Below are positions 1 through 6,592 of a stretch of 9,219 bases of DNA, piece after piece. The notes under the pieces are model-generated. The model had not been told where the DNA came from and ran no database searches. It was given only the letters and a program-made list of their open reading frames with translations. Source of the stretch: JBBTIS01 sp038059855 (GTDB lineage Bacteria > Elusimicrobiota > Elusimicrobia > JACQPE01); contig CAYHKQ010000085.1 of assembly GCA_964357255.1 (NCBI GenBank), positions 1 through 9,219 on the forward strand, in the 5' to 3' direction. Position 1 is the stretch's first letter. Each line of letters opens with the position of its first letter. A program made the translations under genes and the position numbers.

Positions 1-223
1 GGCAGGCCGCTTCGCAATTTTTACACCCGGCGCACAGCCAAATATCCTCCCCCTCGGGCCGGCGCCCCAGCTGAATCTTGCGCACAAGCCTTCGCACTGG
101 AGAGGTCTCATTTCGCACTCGAGCCCAAGGGCAGGAGGCCGAGCACGCGCCGCAACTAAAACAGGGCCGGGCCAGCCGCGCGGCGTCGTCTAAAACAGAG
201 GCTTGGCGATGCGTATTAGGCAA
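1..223 (-). CDS. HdrC/QmoC-type 4Fe-4S protein, 5' part only (runs off left edge)
   Basis: The first 74 codons of an iron-sulfur subunit of the heterodisulfide reductase C type are visible; the rest lies beyond the window. Residues 21-32 read CFSCGACSASCP, a classical CxxCxxCxxxCP [4Fe-4S] site. A spacer with SPVRRLVRKIQLG, typical of HdrC, follows, and then a second site begins with CAGCKNCEAAC at 64-74. The chosen start is TTG at 223-221, because AAGGAG (236-231) lies 7 bases upstream and no ATG fits this frame. The gene overlaps the end of the upstream hdrA-like gene by 8 bases, so its ribosome binding site lies inside that gene and coupling is likely. In the family this subunit carries electrons between HdrA and HdrB, or, in QmoC, to a fused cytochrome b domain. 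Whether this is soluble HdrC or membrane-bound QmoC cannot be told from the visible part. Confidence 0.85.
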   Translation of the reverse strand, partial: MPNTHRQASVLDDAARLARPCFSCGACSASCPWARVRNETSPVRRLVRKIQLGRRPEGEDIWLCAGCKNCEAAC

Positions 224-3200
224 CGGATGTCTCCTTGAGAATTTTAGCGGAGTAATCCTTCACAACCGTGTGCATCTCTTTCATTTTAACGGCGAACTCC
301 TTGCCTTCCGAGGCGGAAATCCATTGGAGCTGGAAACGCTCCGGGGCAACGCCCTTTCGCTCCATCTGCGCCTTCCACGCCCGAAAGCGCTTTAAGGTGT
401 ATTGGTTCGCCCAATTGTAATGGCAGTCTGAACCCTTCTCTGTCAAGCGGCATCCGGTCAACAAAACCGCGCCCGATCCTTTTTCAAAAGCGCGATTGAT
501 AAAGGACTGTTCGATGCGCGCCGAGCACATGGTTCGGATAATGCGCGAGGAGGGCGGGTATTGAATTTTTTCAATGCCGGCCTGGTCGGCCCCGGCATAA
601 GAACACCAGTTGCAGGCGAAAACTAAAACTTTTTCCTCCGGTTTTTCTTTCAAAGCGGCGTCAATTTGGGCTAAAACCTGCTCACGCGTAAAATAAGGCA
701 TGATGATCGCGTTAAAATTACATTGCGCCGCGCAGGTGCCGCAACCCATGCAGGCCGCTTCAATAATTTTTACTTTTCCTTCCTTGACCTTGCCCAACTG
801 CTCGATGGCGCCAAAGGGACACACCTTAACGCAAGCCATGCAACCAATGCATTTATCCAGCTCCAATTGAGCGGTCAAAGGCTCTTTTTCCAAATGACTC
901 TGCGAGAGCAGACGCGCGGCTTTGGCGGACGCGGCCAAGGCATGGGCAATGGCTTCTCTGACATCCTTGGGCGCTTGAACCGAACCGGCCAAATAAATCC
1001 CTGCCGATGCGGTCTCAGCGGGCCCAAGTTTGGGATGAAGCTCCAACAAAAATCCGTCCGAACTTTTAGCGATCTTGAGTTGGGCCGTAACCTCCTCTTG
1101 GGAAGGCGCAAGGCCCGTAGTCAAGACCAAGGCGTCGTAATCCAAAGCCAAATCCTCGGCCAACAACTCATCTTTGAATTGAAGGGTTCCGTTATTTTGG
1201 ACAATCGCTTGAGTAGGCGCTTGATCACGGTTATACCGGTAGAACCGAACACCCTCTCGCGCGGCCTCCTCATAAAGCTCCTCAGCATGGCGGCTGAAGG
1301 CGCGGATTTCCCTGGAGATGACGCTCACGCTCTTGCCCATTTTGACAAGGCGAAGGGCCTGGGCAATCATGGCGGAACAGCAATAACGCGAGCACCCCGA
1401 GCCGTTCTCGCGAGAGCCGATGCAACCGATCATAACCACCCGGTTGCCGATGGGTTCGCCGTTGGCCAAGGCTTTTTCCAAATCCCAATTGCTCATCACG
1501 CGCTTGTCCCGGCCATAATTAAATTCTTTAGGCTCATAGGGCTTGCTCCCCATGGCCAAAATAATGGCGCCGATTTTTAGCTCCTGCCCATCGGACAGGC
1601 GCGCCGTGAAACTGCCGACATGACCGCCGATTTGCTCGATCTTGGTATTGAGCAAAACATGAACGCCCGCGTCCTTGATTTGTTTTTTTTGAGCCTCGAG
1701 AAAATTCGCGGCCTTAATTCCGGAGGGCGGAATTTCGTCCATCTTGCGAAGCTGTCCTCCGAGCTCCCCTTGGGTCTCCACGAGATACGTTGGGTAACCC
1801 TGAGCCGCCAAGGACCAGGCCGCGCTCATTCCAGCGATGCCGCCGCCGATCACCAAAGCGCTCTGCGTGACCGGCTGTTCCGACGGGAACAGCGCGGTCA
1901 ACTTCCTGGCCTTTTCAACGGCCATGGCCGTCATATCCATGGCCTTGAACGTGGCGGACGGTTTGTCATTTTTATGGACCCAGGAATCATGATTGCGGAT
2001 ATTAGCCATTTCCAAAAGATAGGGATTAAGGCCCGCCCTGCGGCAAACGCCTTTAAAAATTCCTTCATGGGTTTTCGGCGAACAAGCGCTGATGACGACC
2101 CTGGTTAATTTCTTATCGCGAATCACCTGCTCGATTTCCTTTTGCGTGTTGCCCGCGCAGGAAAACATCTGGGTCTGGGCATGGGCCACGTCCGGCAAAT
2201 CCCGGGCGCCACGACACACTTTCTCGACATCCACCACGCCGGCGATATTGGAACCGCAATGGCAAATGAACACGCCGACCCTGGGAATTTCCTGGCCTTG
2301 AATCGGCGGGGCTTCCTCGGGTTTGGGATGACTGCGGGATTTCAAATGCGTAAGCGCTAAGGCCGCGGCTGCCCCTGCCTCTGAAACGCTGTCCGGAATA
2401 TCCTTGGCCGAAGAAGCGCAGCCCGCCACATAAACGCCGGGCCTGGAAGTGTGAAGCAAGCCGCCTTTGGACTCAACGGAATGAACAAAACCGTCGGACT
2501 CCAGCTCAATGCCCAGCCTCTTGGACAATTCCGGCAGGCCCGCGGAGGGTCGGACCGCGGTGGCCAAGACGACCATCTCGTAATCTTCATTCACCACCCG
2601 TCCGGCCGACGTGTCTTCATATCGGACGGTAATATTGCCCTCGGCGTTGGGTTTGATGGTGGCCGGACGGCCGCGCACAAACCGGGCGCCCGCGTCCATG
2701 GTGCGCTTTAAAAATTCATCAAAGCCTTTCCCGTATGCCCGAAGGTCCATGTACAACACGGTCACATCCTTGACGCCATGATCAATCATTTGAAAGGCAT
2801 GCTTGATCGAATACATGCAACAGAAGCGGCTGCAATAGCTGGAATAACGACGGTCCCTGGAACCGACGCACAAAACCAAAAGAGCGTTCTTGGGATGATG
2901 GCGGTTTGAAGGACGCACAATATCGCCGCCGGTGGGGCCGGCGGAGGTCAAAATCCGTTCCAATTCGTATGACGTCAAAATATCAGGATGGCTTCCATAG
3001 CCGTACGCCTTAAATTGACTCGCGTCCATCAAGTCATAACCGGTGGACACGATGACCGAAACCGCCTCGCGCTCCAAAACCTTTTCGCCGGGCATGGAAA
3101 AATCAATACATTTAGGCCCGCAAGCCACGACGCAACGATTGCAAGGAAGATAATTGGGCGGTTCGTTCAAGCACTGTTCAATATCAATAGCGTACGCCCC

Positions 3201-3629
3201 GGGAATGGATTGAGCGATCGGCGTATAAATCGCTTTGCGGGCCGACATTCCAACTGTGAATGCATTTGAGCTCACCTGCGGGCAGACCGCCACACAATCA
3301 GCGCAACGGGTGCACTCCGAGCTGACGAAGCGGGCTTTCTGGCGAATACGCGCCTTGAAATTTCCAGTCTCGCCGTCTAAGCTTTCCAACTCGGCCATGG
3401 TTAAGAGCTCAATGTTTTTGTTCTGCTCCACCTCGCTCATTTTTGGCGCTTCGATGCACACCGAACAATCGAGCGTGGGAAAATTCTTGTCCAGGACCGA
3501 CATCTTGCCGCCGATAGTGGGCTCTTTTTCCACCAAAACCACGCGACTGCCGGCCTCGGCCAAATCCAGCGCGGCCTGAATGCCGGCAATCCCGCCTCCG
3601 ATAATCAAAACAGCGTCTTGCTTCGCCAT
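216..3629 (-). CDS. HdrA-like flavo-iron-sulfur protein, QmoA-QmoB-type fusion with MvhD domain
   Basis: This 1137-residue protein contains two HdrA-type flavin modules. Half one (about 1-435, QmoA-like) has a GGGIAG dinucleotide fold (11-16), the HdrA motif TLDCSVC (52-58), a CxxCxxCxxxCP cluster site (106-117), a further Cys set (153, 163, 166, 170, 174) and the FAD-proximal cluster set C254, C266, C270, C271. Half two (about 450-1137, QmoB/HdrA-like) has the HdrA N-terminal domain with CHCG (456-459) and ACSPKTHE (515-522), then GGGIAG (595-600). It continues with C736, C746, C750, C751, two ferredoxin sites (927-938 and 960-970) and an MvhD-like [2Fe-2S] domain (about 1000-1090; C1006, C1009, C1035, C1060, C1069). 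Canonical HdrA is about 650 residues and QmoB about 750, so this is a fusion or duplication. The ATG directly abuts the korC stop. No signal peptide is seen; it is a cytoplasmic electron-transfer or bifurcation subunit. Partners and direction of electron flow are inferred. Confidence 0.9.
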   Translation of the reverse strand: MAKQDAVLIIGGGIAGIQAALDLAEAGSRVVLVEKEPTIGGKMSVLDKNFPTLDCSVCIEAPKMSEVEQNKNIELLTMAELESLDGETGNFKARIRQKARFVSSECTRCADCVAVCPQVSSNAFTVGMSARKAIYTPIAQSIPGAYAIDIEQCLNEPPNYLPCNRCVVACGPKCIDFSMPGEKVLEREAVSVIVSTGYDLMDASQFKAYGYGSHPDILTSYELERILTSAGPTGGDIVRPSNRHHPKNALLVLCVGSRDRRYSSYCSRFCCMYSIKHAFQMIDHGVKDVTVLYMDLRAYGKGFDEFLKRTMDAGARFVRGRPATIKPNAEGNITVRYEDTSAGRVVNEDYEMVVLATAVRPSAGLPELSKRLGIELESDGFVHSVESKGGLLHTSRPGVYVAGCASSAKDIPDSVSEAGAAAALALTHLKSRSHPKPEEAPPIQGQEIPRVGVFICHCGSNIAGVVDVEKVCRGARDLPDVAHAQTQMFSCAGNTQKEIEQVIRDKKLTRVVISACSPKTHEGIFKGVCRRAGLNPYLLEMANIRNHDSWVHKNDKPSATFKAMDMTAMAVEKARKLTALFPSEQPVTQSALVIGGGIAGMSAAWSLAAQGYPTYLVETQGELGGQLRKMDEIPPSGIKAANFLEAQKKQIKDAGVHVLLNTKIEQIGGHVGSFTARLSDGQELKIGAIILAMGSKPYEPKEFNYGRDKRVMSNWDLEKALANGEPIGNRVVMIGCIGSRENGSGCSRYCCSAMIAQALRLVKMGKSVSVISREIRAFSRHAEELYEEAAREGVRFYRYNRDQAPTQAIVQNNGTLQFKDELLAEDLALDYDALVLTTGLAPSQEEVTAQLKIAKSSDGFLLELHPKLGPAETASAGIYLAGSVQAPKDVREAIAHALAASAKAARLLSQSHLEKEPLTAQLELDKCIGCMACVKVCPFGAIEQLGKVKEGKVKIIEAACMGCGTCAAQCNFNAIIMPYFTREQVLAQIDAALKEKPEEKVLVFACNWCSYAGADQAGIEKIQYPPSSRIIRTMCSARIEQSFINRAFEKGSGAVLLTGCRLTEKGSDCHYNWANQYTLKRFRAWKAQMERKGVAPERFQLQWISASEGKEFAVKMKEMHTVVKDYSAKILKETSVA
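231..236 (-). promoter_or_regulatory. Ribosome binding site deciding the TTG start of the HdrC-like gene
   Basis: AAGGAG lies on the minus strand 7 bases before TTG at 223-221, within the last codons of the hdrA-like gene. It is the strongest argument for placing the start of the HdrC-like gene at a TTG codon. Confidence 0.65.
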
Positions 3630-4175
3630 TTATTTCCCCGCTACCGCCTTATTTTTAGACCACTCATAGCCACGGGCAAAAGCCTCGATATTTAAATCTA
3701 TAAATTTCGATTTGACTGTTTTACGAATGGCCTCTTCCAATGCCTCACGCCGGACCAGGGCGCTTGCGGCCCCAAAATAACCAAGCATGACGACATTGGC
3801 TACCATTTTCTTGCCAAGCTCTTCAGCTAATTTAAGCGCCGGAACGCCAAAGCAATCTTTGTCCTGTTTGTCCACCCGCACCAAGCCGGTATCAACAAAC
3901 AGAATACCGCCTTTTTTGAGCGTAGGGCGAAAACGGTCATACGCCTCCTGAAACATCACGACTAAAATATCCGGCCTGGCCACCAATGGAAAATCCACGG
4001 ATTGATCGTCAATCACAACGTCGGCATTTGAGGCCCCGCCCCGCGACTCCGGGCCATAAGACTGGGTCAAGACCGCGTGCTTGTTATCAAATAACGCCGC
4101 GGCCTTGCCAAACAAGGCGGCCATTAGGGCGATACCCTGGCCGCCATAGCCCGTAAAACGGACTTCCTGGCGCAT
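3630..4175 (-). CDS. korC: 2-oxoacid:ferredoxin oxidoreductase, gamma subunit
   Basis: This 181-residue protein matches the gamma subunit/domain of 2-oxoacid:acceptor oxidoreductases, which in the family helps bind CoA. Visible family motifs are GYGGQGI (9-15) at the N-terminus and QSYGPESRGGAS (38-49), followed by a conserved-looking DVVID segment. Length is normal for a free-standing gamma subunit. The start ATG (4175-4173) overlaps the korB stop by one base (TAATG). AAGGGGGG at 4190-4183 lies 7 bases upstream and makes this start convincing. The stop is immediately followed by the hdrA-like ATG with no gap. The family includes pyruvate, 2-oxoisovalerate and indolepyruvate enzymes; the symbol korC follows the subunit layout and gene order, and 2-oxoglutarate as substrate is not proven. 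Confidence 0.88.
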   Translation of the reverse strand: MRQEVRFTGYGGQGIALMAALFGKAAALFDNKHAVLTQSYGPESRGGASNADVVIDDQSVDFPLVARPDILVVMFQEAYDRFRPTLKKGGILFVDTGLVRVDKQDKDCFGVPALKLAEELGKKMVANVVMLGYFGAASALVRREALEEAIRKTVKSKFIDLNIEAFARGYEWSKNKAVAGK

Positions 4176-5035
4176 TATGCATCCCCCCTTCGTCCCGGCT
4201 CGAACGGCCTTCGTTCACGATTGACAAAATTGCCCAGAACGGTGGGCCTTGTCTTATCCCGCAGATCAATATCAATGTCGGCAAGATTCGCTTTATCGTC
4301 AACCACGCAATGCTCCTTGTAAACCCACATTTCCTCAATGCCTTCGCCGATATCATTGGGCCGGCCGAAGCTCACGGGGCAAGGCGAAAGGATCTCCAAA
4401 AAAGCAAACCCCTTCTTTTTCATCATGCTTTTAATGGCATCCTTCATCTGGCGCAGATGAAGCGTGGTCCATCGCGACACATAAACCGCGCCGACAGCCT
4501 CGGCCAAATGCGGCAGGTTAAATGGCCGTTCCCAATTGCCGTAAGGCGCGGTGGTGCCCTTGGCTCCATAAGGGGTCGTGGGGCCGGCCTGACCGCCGGT
4601 CATGCCATAGGTAAAATTATTAATGCAAATAACATTTAAGTCAACGTTGCGGCGGGCGGCGTGAATAAAATGATTCCCTCCGATCGCGAACAAATCACCG
4701 TCGCCGGAAAAAACAGTGACCTCTAAGTCCGGCCTCACCACGACCAGCCCGGTGGCAAAGGCAATGGAGCGGCCATGGGTGGTGTGATAGGAATCAACAT
4801 TCAAATAACCTGGAACGCGGCTGGAGCATCCGATTCCACTCACGCTCACATGCTGGTCCCAGGGAATCCCGGACTCCTTCATGGCCTGGGCCAAGGCATG
4901 CATGGCGGCCCCGATGCCGCAACCGGGGCAAAGAATATGCGGAAAACGCTCCGAACGAAAAAGATGATCCTCCACATGAACGCCGGTCGCGCCATCGGTG
5001 AGAGCCGTGGTTTTATCGCGCAGATTACCTGGCAT
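4175..5035 (-). CDS. korB: 2-oxoacid:ferredoxin oxidoreductase, beta subunit (TPP-binding)
   Basis: This is the catalytic thiamine diphosphate subunit that decarboxylates a 2-oxoacid. The 286-residue product shows CPGCG (36-40), a further conserved cysteine in SGIGCSSR (66-73), HTTHGR (84-89), and the TPP/metal-binding signature GDGD (111-114) with NN (139-140) and YGMTGGQ (143-149). The length fits KorB rather than the larger pyruvate synthase beta forms. I chose ATG at 5035-5033, since AGAGG (5049-5045) lies 9 bases upstream; the in-frame TTG at 5041 would have a spacing of only 3 bases. With this start the gene overlaps korA by 11 bases, which suggests translational coupling. The subunit pairs with the upstream alpha and downstream gamma gene products to form the enzyme core. 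Exact substrate (2-oxoglutarate or another 2-oxoacid) cannot be fixed from sequence alone. Confidence 0.92.
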   Translation of the reverse strand: MPGNLRDKTTALTDGATGVHVEDHLFRSERFPHILCPGCGIGAAMHALAQAMKESGIPWDQHVSVSGIGCSSRVPGYLNVDSYHTTHGRSIAFATGLVVVRPDLEVTVFSGDGDLFAIGGNHFIHAARRNVDLNVICINNFTYGMTGGQAGPTTPYGAKGTTAPYGNWERPFNLPHLAEAVGAVYVSRWTTLHLRQMKDAIKSMMKKKGFAFLEILSPCPVSFGRPNDIGEGIEEMWVYKEHCVVDDKANLADIDIDLRDKTRPTVLGNFVNRERRPFEPGRRGDA

Positions 5036-6203
5036 GGGCAATGGCCTCTAAGATCACTTCGGGCTCAATGGCCCTGCCGCCTGCGTTGCCGACTTTAATC
5101 ACCGGCCTCTTGGTTGCGCGCTCCACTTCCCTGGCCACCTGGCCAAGATTAACTTCCGCCGCGACAAAAGCCTTGACGTGTTTAGATTTTCCTAATTTGG
5201 CTAATTTTTCATCTGGAAACGGCCATAGCGTCACCAAACGCAAAAGTCCGGCCTTGACGCCTTTGTTGCGGGCTAAATTTACCGCGTGACGCGCGGAACG
5301 CGCCGTTGAACCGAATGAAACGACCACCACGCTCGCGTCGTCTAAAAGGTATTCATCGAGTTCGATAATATGATTGACGTTTTTTAAAATTTTATCGCAG
5401 AGCCGGCGCACCAGACGATCGTGCGTATCCGCGTCCATGGCCGGATAACCGCGCTCGTCATGAGTCAGGCTGGTAAAATGAACCCTGTGCCCTTCGCCCG
5501 GAAAAGGGAACGCAGGCACGAGCCCGCCATTTTCCGTCGCAAAGGGCTTAAATCCATTAGATCCCGTGTTAGCCGGCGGACGTTTGCAACGCACGATGGA
5601 AATTTCATCAGGCGTTGGGATGACGACGCGCTCGGTCATGTGGCCCACGATCTCGTCCGCCATGATGAAAACAGGAACGCGATAGCGATCCGCCGTATTA
5701 AAAGCCTTGACCGTTAAATCAAAACATTCCTGCGGGGAACTGGGCGAATACGCCACGATCTCATAGTCGCCATGGGAGCCCCATTTGGCCTGCATGACGT
5801 CGGATTGCCCCACCATGGTGGGAAGCCCGGTGGAGGGCGAACCGCGCTGAACATCCACCACCACGCATGGCGCCTCCATCATGACGGCCAGCCCGATGTT
5901 TTCCATCATCAGGGAAAACCCGGGTCCGCTGGTCGCGGTCATGGAGCGCGCGCCTGCCACGGAAGCGCCGATAATAGAAGCCATCGAACTCATCTCGTCC
6001 TCCATTTGGACGAAGGCCCCGCCAACCTCGGGCAATCTCACCGCAAGATGCTCCGCGATTTCCGTGGAGGGAGTAATAGGGTAACCCCCGAAAAAATTCA
6101 GCCCCGCGGCCATGGCGCCCTCGGCGCAGGCATGATCGCCCAGCATAAAATGCGCTCCGGCCAAAACGCGCTTTCCCTCTTTTGCTTTTGTTATTTCCGC
6201 CAC
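5025..6203 (-). CDS. korA: 2-oxoacid:ferredoxin oxidoreductase, alpha subunit
   Basis: This alpha subunit binds the pyrimidine side of TPP and contributes to 2-oxoacid oxidation to acyl-CoA. With the chosen start the protein has 392 residues. It shows GYPITPSTEI (40-49), QMEDEMSSMASIIGAS (66-81), TSGPGFSLM (91-99) and RGSPSTGLPT (120-129), all hallmarks of KorA/PorA-type alpha subunits. A C-terminal transketolase-like domain follows (about 300-390). The gamma domain is separate (korC), as in four-subunit Kor enzymes. The frame stays open to an ATG at 6257, but that would overlap the ferredoxin gene by 53 bases and add a basic, non-conserved extension. GTG at 6203-6201, one base after the ferredoxin stop and with AAAGGCGG at 6217-6210 upstream, fits the tight packing of the operon better. 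The start choice is inference. Confidence 0.92.
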   Translation of the reverse strand: MAEITKAKEGKRVLAGAHFMLGDHACAEGAMAAGLNFFGGYPITPSTEIAEHLAVRLPEVGGAFVQMEDEMSSMASIIGASVAGARSMTATSGPGFSLMMENIGLAVMMEAPCVVVDVQRGSPSTGLPTMVGQSDVMQAKWGSHGDYEIVAYSPSSPQECFDLTVKAFNTADRYRVPVFIMADEIVGHMTERVVIPTPDEISIVRCKRPPANTGSNGFKPFATENGGLVPAFPFPGEGHRVHFTSLTHDERGYPAMDADTHDRLVRRLCDKILKNVNHIIELDEYLLDDASVVVVSFGSTARSARHAVNLARNKGVKAGLLRLVTLWPFPDEKLAKLGKSKHVKAFVAAEVNLGQVAREVERATKRPVIKVGNAGGRAIEPEVILEAIAHAR

Positions 6204-6204
6204 C

Positions 6205-6477
6205 TTAAGCCGCCTTTGAATCTTCTGTCGTATAGATAGCCAGTTCAGGGCAAACAACGCTACAAAACTCGCAGTGGATGCAATCGTGTTCCTTGCCTAA
6301 AACTACGGCCGGGTAATGATAACCCTTGGCGTTGATTCCGGGAGATTCCTCCAGCACATCTTTGGGGCAAAATTCAACGCAAAACTTACACCCCTTGCAA
6401 CGGCTGGAAATTACATAAACGTGTCCCTTGGGGGTTGTCAATACCTCCAAATCAAGCGGTTGCCTCATTCCTGTCAT
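6205..6477 (-). CDS. korD: 2-oxoacid:ferredoxin oxidoreductase, delta (2x[4Fe-4S] ferredoxin) subunit
   Basis: A 90-residue bacterial-type ferredoxin has two complete CxxCxxCxxxCP sites: C27, C30, C33 and C37, then C66, C69, C72 and C76. Together these would hold two [4Fe-4S] clusters. The short N-terminal extension before the first site and its place one base ahead of korA match the delta subunit of Kor/Por enzymes, which takes electrons from the TPP site and hands them to free ferredoxin or a partner. As first gene of the operon it sits next to the divergent regulatory region. The ATG at 6477 has no clear Shine-Dalgarno site in front of it. A second ATG at codon 4 is preceded directly by ACAGGA, which is too close to serve it well, so the exact start is uncertain by three codons. 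Confidence 0.88.
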   Translation of the reverse strand: MTGMRQPLDLEVLTTPKGHVYVISSRCKGCKFCVEFCPKDVLEESPGINAKGYHYPAVVLGKEHDCIHCEFCSVVCPELAIYTTEDSKAA

Positions 6478-6507
6478 TTTATTAAAAAAGATACCCTAGC
6501 TTTAATT

Positions 6508-6523
6508 TTTTGTTGCAACAAAA
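6508..6523. repeat. Perfect 16-bp palindrome, candidate operator
   Basis: TTTTGTTGCAACAAAA is its own reverse complement over 16 bases, with TTGTTGCAACAA as the less AT-biased core. It overlaps the candidate -35 elements of the leftward operon. This is the expected position for a dimeric repressor site controlling the kor-hdr genes. I cannot name the regulator; the core does not equal the usual Rex or FNR consensus. Confidence 0.5.
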
Positions 6524-6580
6524 TAGCCAAATACCGCTCAAATTTAAACAGAAAATAAAATTTTTGTGTCCCTCGTTTGG

Positions 6581-6586
6581 TAATAT
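6581..6586 (+). promoter_or_regulatory. Candidate -10 element placing transcription start at the ATG (leaderless mRNA?)
   Basis: TAATAT ends six bases before the ATG at 6593. A transcript starting about 7 bases after this box would begin at or next to the start codon. No Shine-Dalgarno sequence lies before the ATG, which agrees with a leaderless message. The -35 region (around 6558-6563) is poor. Confidence 0.35.
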
Positions 6587-6592
6587 ACCCGC

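Larger units (their letters stand above)
6478..6592. promoter_or_regulatory. Divergent intergenic region between korD operon and hypothetical gene
   Basis: This 115-bp AT-rich spacer must hold the promoters of both the leftward operon and the rightward gene. For the operon, two weak sigma70-like options are visible on the minus strand. One is TTGTTG (6521-6516) and TAGGGT (6498-6493) with a 17-base spacer; the other is TTGCAA (6518-6513) and TATCTT (6493-6488) with 19 bases. Either would give a leader of only a few bases before the ATG at 6477. For the rightward gene, TAATAT (6581-6586) is a good -10 but lacks a convincing -35. Assignments are by eye. Confidence 0.4.

Noticed and set aside
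78..395. Plus-strand open frame at the left edge
   Set aside because: It is antisense to the HdrC-like start and the hdrA-like end, both of which have convincing motifs on the minus strand.
723..1580. Long plus-strand open frame (285 codons) inside the hdrA-like gene
   Set aside because: It lies antisense to a gene with dense, ordered family motifs; its translation is rich in Arg, Gly and Gln with no recognisable domain, as expected of a shadow frame.
1681..1690. Run of eight A residues in the sense strand of hdrA as a possible slippage site
   Set aside because: The frame continues normally through it with conserved sequence on both sides, and there is no sign of an alternative product.
5036..5041. 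TTG at 5041 as the korB start
   Set aside because: It stands 3 bases from AGAGG, while ATG two codons later has a spacing of 9 bases and is the stronger start codon.
5772..6239. Plus-strand open frame (155 codons) over korA
   Set aside because: Antisense to a strongly conserved korA region; the His- and Gly-rich translation matches no family and there is no ribosome binding site.
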